DNA from: a virus
Length of the DNA stretch: 64,000 nucleotides
Reading direction: 5' to 3' (one strand)
IMG/VR virus record: IMGVR_UViG_3300036845_000196
Coordinates: 1-64,000 of that record
Below the pieces are notes generated by a model. The model worked only from the letters and a program-made list of their open reading frames with translations. It was not told the DNA's origin and did not search any database. Made by a program: the position numbers and the translations under genes. Shown here piece after piece: positions 15,739-23,579 of this stretch (position 1 is the stretch's first letter; each line of letters opens with the position of its first letter).

Positions 15739-16446
15739 TTATCCATTCACCACGAGCGGCAGCATCGGCAGCGGCGTGGTGGTCATCATTGCACTGGTGA
15801 GTGCAGGCAGAAGCTGCGCCACATTATCGTTGTCCTTTGGCGTCTTTCGTTTGATGAATTTTTCAATCATCGCCCAGCCCCTGTCGGCATCGCCGTCGCC
15901 CAAGCGCACCAAGGTTTCCTGCGGCACGTAACGAGCGCCACGTGGCATCTTGTCTTTTTCAAACATTGCCGCCCATACAGCCGGGTTTGTCTGTTCATTG
16001 GACCACTTCGCGTTATAGACAAAGATCACGCCTGCCGGTGAGCCCAACTTGCGGCGATAGAGCCGTGTCTTTGCTTCAAGTTTTTCATTTGTGAGGATGC
16101 CGGTCACCAACGGCAGACCGAGCGCCTTGGCGCATTGTTGATTGAACGCAATGAGATCGTTGTGATGCGACGAATGACGGAACTGTGGCTTAACAAACAA
16201 CAACAGTTCTTCAAGGTGGTAGTGGTCATCGTACCAAATTGTTGTGATGAGAATCACCGTAGCGGCTTCGATGCCGTTCGGCCCGTCAATCACACCGATG
16301 ATGCCGCCGCGTTTCTCGAACGCGCGATGCAGCATTTCGGTCACCATTGCGTCGTTCATTGCGCCAAGGCCGTTCTCGGCGTGCAATTCGTGGCACAGCG
16401 CGAGCAACTGCGGTTCGTCGGCTTTGGTGGCGAGGCGAGGGGTCAT
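15739..16446 (-). CDS. GNAT-type acetyltransferase-like virion-region protein (235 aa)
   Basis: Begins MTPRLATKADEPQLLALCHE, a typical GNAT start, and continues with a beta strand IIGVIDG and the HLEELLLFVKPQFRHSSH segment that resembles the strand-4 and acetyl-CoA loop region of phage GNAT proteins. The last 40 residues are hydrophobic/Pro-rich. Similar GNATs are frequently placed next to internal virion proteins in podoviruses; substrate unknown. It overlaps the upstream gene by ATGA. Confidence 0.65.
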   Translation of the reverse strand: MTPRLATKADEPQLLALCHELHAENGLGAMNDAMVTEMLHRAFEKRGGIIGVIDGPNGIEAATVILITTIWYDDHYHLEELLLFVKPQFRHSSHHNDLIAFNQQCAKALGLPLVTGILTNEKLEAKTRLYRRKLGSPAGVIFVYNAKWSNEQTNPAVWAAMFEKDKMPRGARYVPQETLVRLGDGDADRGWAMIEKFIKRKTPKDNDNVAQLLPALTSAMMTTTPLPMLPLVVNG

Positions 16447-17531
16447 GATTTTACTGGCGGCTTTAACTTGGAAAGTGTTTTTTGATGTTCTTTACGCATC
16501 GACATGATCCAAGCGTCCAGCGCTTGATGGCCATGCTTGATGTTCCCATTTCCAATGGCACGGACGGAATCTGGCCCGATGATGTATTCGCCGCCCGCCA
16601 CAATCACAGGCACGCCTTCGCCACCGCCTTCGCCGCGCGATCCGCCCGCATCCATGAGACCCATCGGCTTTGGCGGACGCGGGAGCCCCATTCCGTGACC
16701 GATGCGCGGCATACTCGCGCCGCCCGGCGCGGAACCGAACATGCGACCAAGCACGCTCATGCCGGCCATCGTATTCCCTTCGCCCAAATGTCCAACCTCT
16801 TCTGATGGTACTACGTAGGAACCGCTGGGCACAGAAATTGAGTGACGGTCTGTTCGTCCCGGCACGGCGCTCATCACCGGACCTGTGTGGAGCATTTCGC
16901 GCGACTCGGCCCGCTGATACCAAGGCGGCGATGCCATCCCACCCGCCGCAAACGCCGCCGGATTCTGATTCTGCGGCACAGTTTGTCCGTTAACAGCCCC
17001 AAGCCCCGCCGTCGCTGCCGGCGCCCCACTGAAACTCGCGGGATTGGCCGGCGTAGTCGGCGCCTGCATCGCCGTCGCAGGCTGCAGCCCCGACACCACC
17101 GAAGCCGGCGCTTGAGCAGCTCCGATACCAGCCCCCGCCGTAGGCGCGGGCTGTGCGCTTGCTGGAGTCGTCGGGGCTTGAATCGCCGTCGCGGGCATCA
17201 GGCCAGACACCGCAGGTGGGGATGCGGCTGGAGCCAGAGCAGTTGCGGTCGGCGCCGGCGTAGCGTTCGTCGCGTTGCCGAGCGGATTGGACCCGTTGGC
17301 CGCCGCGCCAAAACCGCCGCCCTGCTGCAAGGCGTTGATGACCGCCTGCACAGGATCGGAAGTGGTTGCGGCACCGCCCATGTCGCGGTGTTTGGCGCGA
17401 CGCTGGGTGGCATACGCGACTGCGAGGGCCTGAGCGCGCGATTGAACGTGGGGGCTTTTGCCTACCTCATGCATCAATGTGCGGACGTTGCGCTTGAACG
17501 AAGAAGGAGTTTCGGAGTGTTCAATTGGCAT
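16443..17531 (-). CDS. Ala/Pro-rich virion-associated protein (362 aa)
   Basis: The N-terminus contains RAQALAVAYATQRRAKHRDM, a short motif recurrent in phage structural clusters. The middle (~residues 70-190) is an Ala/Pro/Thr-rich region with repeated blocks (SGLMPATAIQAPTTPA and SGLQPATAMQAPTTPA). The C-terminal half contains PVIVAGGEYIIGP, a compact beta-type segment common in such proteins. It overlaps both neighbours slightly, so the cluster 12-18 kb is probably one operon. Confidence 0.55.
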   Translation of the reverse strand: MPIEHSETPSSFKRNVRTLMHEVGKSPHVQSRAQALAVAYATQRRAKHRDMGGAATTSDPVQAVINALQQGGGFGAAANGSNPLGNATNATPAPTATALAPAASPPAVSGLMPATAIQAPTTPASAQPAPTAGAGIGAAQAPASVVSGLQPATAMQAPTTPANPASFSGAPAATAGLGAVNGQTVPQNQNPAAFAAGGMASPPWYQRAESREMLHTGPVMSAVPGRTDRHSISVPSGSYVVPSEEVGHLGEGNTMAGMSVLGRMFGSAPGGASMPRIGHGMGLPRPPKPMGLMDAGGSRGEGGGEGVPVIVAGGEYIIGPDSVRAIGNGNIKHGHQALDAWIMSMRKEHQKTLSKLKPPVKS

Positions 17532-18201
17532 TTTTTTCTAACTCCTCACGCGCATCATCCACAAGCTGCCAAGGAAGAAGCGTATCCCACCCGCCTTGGA
17601 GCAGTCTGGTTCCCGGATCAGCGCCCGTGCGCCCCTGCGCTCCCCTCTGATTTAGCCATTTCATGTTTTCTACAATAAACGATTCCACCGCCAAATCTTC
17701 TTGAGTTGCGCGCCCGTCAACTTTGGTAGCCGCCCACGCATGAACCAACAAAATCTGATCGCTCTTTACCCTAACAAACGGCTCTACGGCCACTAACAAT
17801 TCCACTACCCGCGACCCAGCAAAGCGCCATACCCAAGTTGGACTCCAATTTGTCTTTTCTTTCGGCCTATACAAAGACGCAATGTCGCCGCCGCCCACCG
17901 TCGCGCTTATCCATTGCAAGAGTTTTAGGTCCGTATTTACAATCAAAACTCGCGGGAAAATGCGTCGAGCGCCGCCAGCTTGACGGGCGAATTGAATACA
18001 GCCTTCTCCGTCAATTATTCCGGCAAGGTATGCAGCGTCCGTTTGCTTAAACTGAACGCGCCAGTCGCTACGGTGTCGGCAACTCTCATAGTCCGCCCCC
18101 AACAGCTTATAGAGCAAATCGCGCGGCGAAACGGAAGGTGATACGTCGCCACCGTTTTTCAAGAATTCGCGCAAAGTCGTTTCTCCAAACGGCCTAGACA
18201 T
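17521..18201 (-). CDS. LAGLIDADG homing-endonuclease-like protein embedded in a small phage ORF (226 aa)
   Basis: Residues ~50-70 carry the LAGLIDADG helix (AAYLAGIIDGEGCIQF), followed by the usual alpha/beta body and the MKWLNQRG ending of one-motif enzymes. The flanks, MSRPFGETTLREFLKNGG at the N-terminus and TRLLQGGWDTLLPWQLVDDA at the C-terminus, look like phage protein sequence, and the central coding part is more AT-rich. The C-terminus overlaps the next gene by 11 bp. Start taken at the ATG at 18201, 11 bases after GAGGA; an upstream ATG at 18228 is possible. Intein residues are not seen. Confidence 0.65.
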   Translation of the reverse strand: MSRPFGETTLREFLKNGGDVSPSVSPRDLLYKLLGADYESCRHRSDWRVQFKQTDAAYLAGIIDGEGCIQFARQAGGARRIFPRVLIVNTDLKLLQWISATVGGGDIASLYRPKEKTNWSPTWVWRFAGSRVVELLVAVEPFVRVKSDQILLVHAWAATKVDGRATQEDLAVESFIVENMKWLNQRGAQGRTGADPGTRLLQGGWDTLLPWQLVDDAREELEKNAN

Positions 18202-18287
18202 CACGGTGCATTTCCTCGTGGATGACATTTTATGGGCTTTCGGTTATGGGCATAAGTTTGTCTCATTCTCGCATCGTCGCGCGACAA

Positions 18288-18303
18288 CTCAGTGCGGTCA
18301 CCC
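18288..18303 (-). repeat. family-B boundary element (B3 type)
   Basis: On the minus strand GGGTGACCGCACTGAG; its TGA is the stop codon of the enclosed gene. Inverted partner of 18584-18620. The stretch 18202-18287 beyond it holds no gene. Confidence 0.75.
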
Positions 18304-18594
18304 ACGCGAAAGTGAAACGCTGGATATATCCTTCCACATTCGCAAGCCGGCTACGAGTTGGCTTCTAGGCACGACTTCAATTTCCTCTATCGCAAACTCG
18401 CCCAACAAATTATAGCCGGTCACCGTAAATCGACAGGGATGCGCGGCCGAAGTGAGGGCAATTCCATCGCGCGGAAACACCAACGATGCCTTGATTGGCA
18501 TCAGACTCGCCGCGCGCACGATTGCCGGCGCCACAACCAAACTAGCCGCAGCACCAAAAAAGAACCCGCGCCGACTGAGACTAGTTGACCGCAC
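18298..18594 (-). CDS. small exported protein with twin-arginine-like leader (98 aa)
   Basis: The GTG at 18594 has GGAG 8 bases upstream, both within the family-B element. The N-terminus LSRRGFFFGAAASLVVAPAI is a twin-arginine-type signal (S-R-R-x-F-F) with an AxA-like site near residue 30 (VRAAS). The remainder is a beta-rich domain of ~65 residues (HPCRFTVTGYNLLGEFAIEE). The gene fills a cassette bounded by B1 and B3 elements. A second protein with the same leader type is at 39103-39531. Confidence 0.6.
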   Translation of the reverse strand: MRSTSLSRRGFFFGAAASLVVAPAIVRAASLMPIKASLVFPRDGIALTSAAHPCRFTVTGYNLLGEFAIEEIEVVPRSQLVAGLRMWKDISSVSLSRG

Positions 18595-18620
18595 CGTTAT
18601 CACTCCGCCCTCGTGACCCA
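18584..18620 (+). repeat. family-B boundary element (B1 type)
   Basis: GTTGACCGCACCGTTATCAC followed by CCTCGTGACCCA. On the minus strand it supplies the ribosome site GGAG and the GTG start of the exported protein. Confidence 0.8.
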
Positions 18621-18636
18621 AAACCCCTACCTGATT

Positions 18637-19194
18637 CTACGGCCCAAACCACCCTTGGGCATTGCATATTACGGTAGAAATCCCCGTTGACAACGAGAAA
18701 GTGAGTGCTGACCCCACTGCCGTCCGTAGCGGTGTGGGAAACACCATAGGCTGAAAGCTCGTGGTGGCCAGAAAGAACCGCGAGGTCGCCAGATCATTGA
18801 GGGTCACCACGCAGGAAGCGGTCGCCTGGTTGCTGAACTGCAGGCTGTTGATGTAGTATCGCGCCGTCGAGATTGCGGCAAAAAGCTGCACTGCGGTCGT
18901 CGTCGCCGAGGTTGTGGACGCACTCACCATGATCGAGGTGGCGACCTGCACCGTCACCGGCAGGATCACCAAGGCCGTCGCGATCGAAACCGGCAGGACG
19001 CTCTGGTCCGACGCGATCACCACCGGCAGCGACGTGGCCGAAACCTTTTGGCCGAGCGTCAAGGCGGTTCCGCTGACTTGCGTCAGGTTCACCGGCACAA
19101 CCGGGAGCACCGTCGTTCCCAGTTCCTGGCTGATCTGGCCAAGATTGGTGACCACGTTTTTGAGCGTTGAGTTTACGTCGTCGAGCGACGCCAC
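18637..19194 (-). CDS. virion structural protein, Thr/Val/Ser-rich (185 aa)
   Basis: GTG start preceded by AAAGGACAC. Begins with NSTLKNVVTNLGQISQEL, then a low-complexity beta-type Val/Thr/Ser region and ends with a compact domain. Composition matches the other tail or fibre proteins of this block. The N-terminal helix is nearly repeated in the 50-residue protein directly upstream (NNTLKDVVTNLSTIVTNI), suggesting a partial duplication. Confidence 0.6.
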   Translation of the reverse strand: MASLDDVNSTLKNVVTNLGQISQELGTTVLPVVPVNLTQVSGTALTLGQKVSATSLPVVIASDQSVLPVSIATALVILPVTVQVATSIMVSASTTSATTTAVQLFAAISTARYYINSLQFSNQATASCVVTLNDLATSRFFLATTSFQPMVFPTPLRTAVGSALTFSLSTGISTVICNAQGWFGP

Positions 19195-19195
19195 G

Positions 19196-19348
19196 TCAGA
19201 GTGTCCTTTTTTTACTGATCGGGATGTTTGTCACGATAGTGGAAAGATTGGTCACCACGTCCTTGAGCGTGTTGTTGATGTTGGCGCAGTCTTGGTTTGG
19301 CGGCTGCGCCGTGGTCGCCGTGTTGTTTGGTGGAAGCGGCTGGGCCAT
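19196..19348 (-). CDS. small protein resembling the N-terminus of its neighbour (50 aa)
   Basis: ATG at 19348, begins MAQPLPPNNTATTAQPPNQD and continues with NNTLKDVVTNLSTIVTNI, a close copy of the first helix of the protein encoded immediately downstream. It stops one base before the neighbour's GTG. The start is only 2 bp from the left end of a family-A cassette, so its own upstream region may have been replaced. Confidence 0.5.
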   Translation of the reverse strand: MAQPLPPNNTATTAQPPNQDCANINNTLKDVVTNLSTIVTNIPISKKRTL

Positions 19349-19349
19349 C

Positions 19350-19407
19350 TGGTTAGCTTGGCTACCTTGTCTGTCACGTCACCGCTGGACTTTTACATGC
19401 CATGGAG
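19350..19407 (+). repeat. family-A boundary repeat, left copy of cassette 2
   Basis: 58 bp beginning TGGTTAGCTTGGCTACCTTG, ending TTTTACATGCCATGGAG; the right block is diverged from the ACGGCCATAGAG consensus. On the minus strand it codes the end of the cassette gene (QASMACKS). Confidence 0.75.
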
Positions 19408-19649
19408 GCCTGGTTCTTTTCCCGCTCGCGCCTCGCCCATTCGTGGGCATCCTCAATGCGGCCAGATTCTAATTCGTCCGCGAGGACACGCAACCCAGCC
19501 GGGGTGATGCACGCAAAGCCACCATCCTCTGTCTTCAGTAATCCCCGCTTGACCAAACTGAGCGCCACTTTATCTGGAACGATCAACGCACAACTTGGCG
19601 ACGCAAGAGCCCGCAGCAAACCCCGCTGTTTTGTCCCCAAATGAACCAT
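19374..19649 (-). CDS. cassette gene: winged-helix-like protein (91 aa)
   Basis: ATG at 19649 behind GAGGGTGATA. The segment LSLVKRGLLKTEDGGFACIT then PAGLRVLADEL has the layout of a winged helix (recognition helix, wing, final helix). It is the only gene of a 365-bp element with inverted family-A ends, and its last codons lie in the left repeat. Role unknown; a small DNA-binding regulator is plausible. Confidence 0.6.
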   Translation of the reverse strand: MVHLGTKQRGLLRALASPSCALIVPDKVALSLVKRGLLKTEDGGFACITPAGLRVLADELESGRIEDAHEWARREREKNQASMACKSPAVT

Positions 19650-19656
19650 TATCACC

Positions 19657-19714
19657 CTCTATGGCCGTAAGAATCTCACAGAACTTTCGAGCGCCAAGGT
19701 AGCCAGTCTACCCA
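19657..19714 (-). repeat. family-A boundary repeat, right copy of cassette 2
   Basis: 58 bp, on the minus strand TGGGTAGACTGGCTACCTTG to TTACGGCCATAGAG. Nearly identical to 7376-7433, including the central TTCTGTGAGATTC block. Confidence 0.85.
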
Positions 19715-19722
19715 AACAAACC

Positions 19723-21978
19723 TCAACGCCTCCCACTCGGCGCATACCGATACCTGATCCGCCCCAACCGCCAGAAACTCCCCGCATCCGACGATGCGAC
19801 TTGTATTGCCATCTGCCTTCCCCTAAATCTCACCGACAACCATTCCGGCGATGACTGTGTCACAGTATAGGGTCCATAGACCGTAGGCGAATCACCCGGA
19901 TAGTTCACCACAAGAAACGACAACTGGATATTGGCCGTCTGCGCCGCCCCGAAGAATCCCCACTTGAAGTCCGGCAATATCTGATCGATGAAGGCAAAAT
20001 CCTCGCCTTCCGACAGGAAGAAATATCCCGTCGTAAAGGACACCGCCATCGGCTGACCCGCAGCATCGTTCGAAGTTTCGTGCTGGTAGATCGTCCCGCC
20101 AGCCACCGCCCCGATCGGATTGCCTAGGATACTCTGATCTGTCCACGCCGATCTGGCCAAAAGTCCACAATCCCACGGCGCCCCCTGCTCCGTGATGTTG
20201 AACTTGACGTAGGAATCGTTCTCCCCCGACACGCTCGACGTTGACGGAAACTCCCAGCCCACCTCGTTGAACGGCGTGTTCGGGATCGACCGCACGTTCT
20301 GCTGGAACAACGGATTGATCCGTTGAAACACAAAATCCCACACCGGGCACGGGATCACCGCGACGCCATTGCTGGTCATGGAATAAAAATTACTCGGCCC
20401 CATCCAGTAGACGTTGCCTCTCAGTTCCATGACCGCGTGCGACGACACCGCTCCCGCCCCAGCTCCGATCTTGTTGAAGCCGAACACGAACGGCAGTCCA
20501 GAATAGTTCATCGCCCACGCATCTTCGTCGGTGATGATGAGATTCTGATTCGGCGTGGATAGTCCACAGATGATCTTGGAACCATTCGACAAACGATACG
20601 ACCCAGCCTCCGTCGTCGCCAGCACCTGAAAATTCGTGTAGTCACCGATGGTGGACCATCGCACCAGCAACGGGTCTTGGGTGATGCCGATGTTCTGCGC
20701 CACGGTGGAACCCCAGCACACCAATATCTGCTGCTGCGTCGAGACGAAGATGCCGCCATTGAAGAACGGCGCCGTGGCCACAAGACCAGCGGTTGAAAAC
20801 CCGGTGTTCGGCGTCCACGCATAGACACCTCCGCCCATCGGACAGGCCAAATAAGTCTGCCCCCAATTATCCGAGGTCCAATCGGTCGCCGTGATCGGCG
20901 TGCCGGTCATCTGCCCCGTCGCCGCGCCAGTACCGAATCCCCCAGACCCGAACGCACCGATGCCGAAACCGGAGCCACCACCCGCAGGTCCGATGTTGAG
21001 ATAATAAACAATCTCCGCTTTGCCGGCGTTCATCACCACGACGGTGCTTGACGAAGCCTGCGCATTGACCGTGATCGAAAAATTATTAATGTCGGTGACA
21101 GACACCACGCTATAGGTGCCGACGATAGCCACCCCACCGACCGTTGTTGAAATCGGAAAGTTCACTGTATTGCCGACGACCTGGCCATGCGCCGCCAGAA
21201 ACACGTTGACGGTGGCACTTCCAGACGTGGGCGTAAACACGGGAACGGAGCAGATAACGATATTGTCGCCGCTGCCAACACCGGCCCCCGCCGCGTTGTT
21301 GGTCATGACGATGGTACTACCGGTCGTTGACAACACCAGCGTACTCGCTGGAATCGACGCCGGCGTAGTCAGGTCGAACACCACCATATTGGCGATGACC
21401 CACGCGGGCGTCGCAACAAAGTGCAGCGTCGCATTGCCTGCCGCCGTTGTATTATTGGTGGCGAACGGATTGGTTTCCGTCGTCGTCGCGTTGGCTGCCG
21501 CCGTGATCTGATATTGCGTCGTACCTTGCACCAAGGTGACCGGATAAGCGCCGCTCAAAATCAAACCGCCGACCGAAACCGGCACGTTGAAATAAACCGA
21601 ATCATTGGTCGTCAGCGTCGCGGTTAGATTGGGATCGATGATGGTGACGATGGGTGAACTTGCCACCGTCGAAAAGTTCGGCGCGAAGTCCGATGTGAAA
21701 GTCTGCGGGGTGATATTCTGCAGCGACCCCGACGTGATGACGCCAAGCATGGTGGTCGTGCCGACGCCGAGGTGATTGATCTGATTCAAATCCTCCCAGG
21801 CGTGCAATTCGCGGGGAGTGCCGGCGACATTGGAATAGAAGATCGTCCAGCCGCCCAGTTTCTGCACCAAGCCGTCGCGATAGCGGATCAGTTGCGAGAC
21901 CGACACACCGGCTTTGAGCAGCGTTGGCGTCTGCTCTACGTCAACTCCGGGGATCAGCGTGACCGAACCGTAAGGCAT
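19723..21978 (-). CDS. P22 gp10-like packaged-DNA stabilisation / stopper protein (751 aa)
   Basis: Begins MPYGSVTLIPGVDVEQTPTL and continues ALLKAG-type then IRYRDGLVQKLGGW, the signature start of the gp10-like head-completion proteins of P22-type podoviruses. The rest is beta-rich with many Gly/Thr-rich strands, consistent with the beta-propeller body of that family, although it is longer (P22 gp10 is about 470 residues). The extra length may be an inserted Ig-like or beta domain in the region ~120-330 (VNVFLAAHGQVVGNTVNF). Located with the tail genes. Confidence 0.7.
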   Translation of the reverse strand: MPYGSVTLIPGVDVEQTPTLLKAGVSVSQLIRYRDGLVQKLGGWTIFYSNVAGTPRELHAWEDLNQINHLGVGTTTMLGVITSGSLQNITPQTFTSDFAPNFSTVASSPIVTIIDPNLTATLTTNDSVYFNVPVSVGGLILSGAYPVTLVQGTTQYQITAAANATTTETNPFATNNTTAAGNATLHFVATPAWVIANMVVFDLTTPASIPASTLVLSTTGSTIVMTNNAAGAGVGSGDNIVICSVPVFTPTSGSATVNVFLAAHGQVVGNTVNFPISTTVGGVAIVGTYSVVSVTDINNFSITVNAQASSSTVVVMNAGKAEIVYYLNIGPAGGGSGFGIGAFGSGGFGTGAATGQMTGTPITATDWTSDNWGQTYLACPMGGGVYAWTPNTGFSTAGLVATAPFFNGGIFVSTQQQILVCWGSTVAQNIGITQDPLLVRWSTIGDYTNFQVLATTEAGSYRLSNGSKIICGLSTPNQNLIITDEDAWAMNYSGLPFVFGFNKIGAGAGAVSSHAVMELRGNVYWMGPSNFYSMTSNGVAVIPCPVWDFVFQRINPLFQQNVRSIPNTPFNEVGWEFPSTSSVSGENDSYVKFNITEQGAPWDCGLLARSAWTDQSILGNPIGAVAGGTIYQHETSNDAAGQPMAVSFTTGYFFLSEGEDFAFIDQILPDFKWGFFGAAQTANIQLSFLVVNYPGDSPTVYGPYTVTQSSPEWLSVRFRGRQMAIQVASSDAGSFWRLGRIRYRYAPSGRR

Positions 21979-22033
21979 TTTTTATTTTCTCTTAGGTCTT
22001 GTCAAGTCCGTAATGCCACGATACGGTAGCACC

Positions 22034-22573
22034 ATGAAGTGGAAACCAGTCGTCATCCGGGGCATCCTGCTACCATTTGAGGTCAGCGACATCGGTCGCG
22101 TTCGCAGCATAGACCGTCCGGATGCAATTGGAAGACGCCGCAAAGGCAAGTTAATAAGCCCCCAAATCGTTGCTGGAGGGTACGTGCAAGTAACAATTAA
22201 ACATAATTTCATTACCTACCATCCCCTAGCGCATACACTAGTCGCTTTCGCTTTTCTTCCGCCGCCACCCTCCGAATACGGACGACACAAAATAGCGATT
22301 AATCACATTAACGGAGTAAAAACGGACAATCGACCTAACAATCTTGAGTGGGTAACTTATCGACAAAATAGTGAACACGCTTCACGCGCCGGCCTTATGT
22401 TGATCGGAGAAAATAACCCAAATTCACGCATGACGGAAATCGATGTCAGGAAGATGCGAAAGCTTCACGCCGACGGCGTCGCTATAAGAAAACTCGCGAG
22501 AGATTTCGGATACAGCCGATTTGCCATCAAACTCGCCTGCGACAGGATTACTTGGAAACACATCAAAGATTGA
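22034..22573 (+). CDS. HNH homing endonuclease, opposite strand (179 aa)
   Basis: The only plus-strand gene between 2.7 and 34.7 kb. Domain order: NUMOD4-like start (MKWKPVVIRG then VSDIGRVRS), HNH core (HKIAINHINGVKTDNRPNNLEW), and a C-terminal resolvase-like helix-turn-helix (VRKMRKLHADGVAIRKLARD). The ATG at 22034 gives the canonical NUMOD4 start; 22013 is an alternative. The coding sequence is more AT-rich than its neighbours. Its 3' end overlaps the 3' end of the tail-collar gene by 150 bp in antisense. Confidence 0.8.
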   Translation: MKWKPVVIRGILLPFEVSDIGRVRSIDRPDAIGRRRKGKLISPQIVAGGYVQVTIKHNFITYHPLAHTLVAFAFLPPPPSEYGRHKIAINHINGVKTDNRPNNLEWVTYRQNSEHASRAGLMLIGENNPNSRMTEIDVRKMRKLHADGVAIRKLARDFGYSRFAIKLACDRITWKHIKD

Positions 22574-23566
22574 TCTAGCTAGCACAGTTAAGAGAATGGC
22601 CGTTTTTATGAAAGTCATGCCGTGGACGAGGCCGGGCGGGATATTGCCGGACGTTCCAGTGCCGGAATTGTTGACCGACAGGTTCGTCGTAGCGTTGGCG
22701 GTCAAAGTGCCAAGTCCGCCGGTAGTGACATAGAAAAATTGCACGCCGCCGCCGCCAGCCGAAAGCGCCTGAGCCAAACCGTGCTGGTGACCCGGATCGG
22801 TGACCGTGTGGTTGTGTTGCTGTAGCTGCTGGCTACCTCCAGACGCGCCCCACGTCGTGCCGTTGATGCCGGCACCGGCCACGGTGATATTTCCAGCGGC
22901 ACCGTTGGCACCCTGATTATCCAGCGGAATGCGATAGCGTGCGCGCAGATCGGGTACGGCAAATGTGGTGACGCCATTGCCCCCGAAGGCGGAGCCGACC
23001 AGCGCAGCGAGCGCCGTGAAAGTTGAGGTCGAATAAAGCGAGCCATCACACACGAGCCACGGCTGCACAGTGCAACGCACAATCCACGCAGGGGTTGCCG
23101 ATACTGCCAAATCCATGAACGACCCGACTTCCGGCATATCGACAAAATCTATGTCGGTGCCATCAAAGTAAACGTGCGTTTTTCGTCCTGGTGGAGCAGA
23201 GATCGCGTTGCCGCCTGCGGGGTTTGGCTGCAACTGCACATTGAAAGCGGTGCCTACTACGCATTTATTCTCGATAATATAAAAACCAGGCAGCGTGAAT
23301 TGGACGGCAATGTTTCCCGTGAGCGTCCCAGTGAATCGGATGAGAGAATTCTGACTCTGATTTGGTCCCGCTGCGGCCGACACAACGCCGGTCGAAGGCG
23401 TCGTCAGTAGCACCGTGGAAGCCGCAGACAAGCCCAACGTCACCGCGCCACCAAAGCGTCCATCGAGCGCAATTGCGTTGCTATTTAAAGGCGAGTCCCA
23501 AGTTCCACTGTCCGAGCCGCGGGTCGGCGTGGATAACAGAATGTTGCCAGTAGTCGGGTCGGCCAC
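22424..23566 (-). CDS. tail collar-domain fibre protein, C-terminus altered (380 aa)
   Basis: Begins MADPTTGNILLSTPTRGSDS. Residues ~165-215 hold a phage tail-collar-like domain (PAWIVRCTVQPWLVCDGSLY, FAVPDLRARYRIPLD) and ~240-310 the His-rich distal part (QQHNHTVTDPGHQHG). Normal members end shortly after a GMTFIKTAI-type strand; here the frame continues ~65 codons antisense through the HNH gene. The true end was probably near 22600 before the insertion, so the annotated tail may be non-native. Confidence 0.7.
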   Translation of the reverse strand: MADPTTGNILLSTPTRGSDSGTWDSPLNSNAIALDGRFGGAVTLGLSAASTVLLTTPSTGVVSAAAGPNQSQNSLIRFTGTLTGNIAVQFTLPGFYIIENKCVVGTAFNVQLQPNPAGGNAISAPPGRKTHVYFDGTDIDFVDMPEVGSFMDLAVSATPAWIVRCTVQPWLVCDGSLYSTSTFTALAALVGSAFGGNGVTTFAVPDLRARYRIPLDNQGANGAAGNITVAGAGINGTTWGASGGSQQLQQHNHTVTDPGHQHGLAQALSAGGGGVQFFYVTTGGLGTLTANATTNLSVNNSGTGTSGNIPPGLVHGMTFIKTAILLTVLARSIFDVFPSNPVAGEFDGKSAVSEISREFSYSDAVGVKLSHLPDIDFRHA

Positions 23567-23579
23567 TGCACTTTTCCTT

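Noticed and set aside
21982-22212. 76-residue minus-strand ORF upstream of the stopper gene
   Set aside because: Antisense to the 5' end of the HNH gene with no ribosome site.
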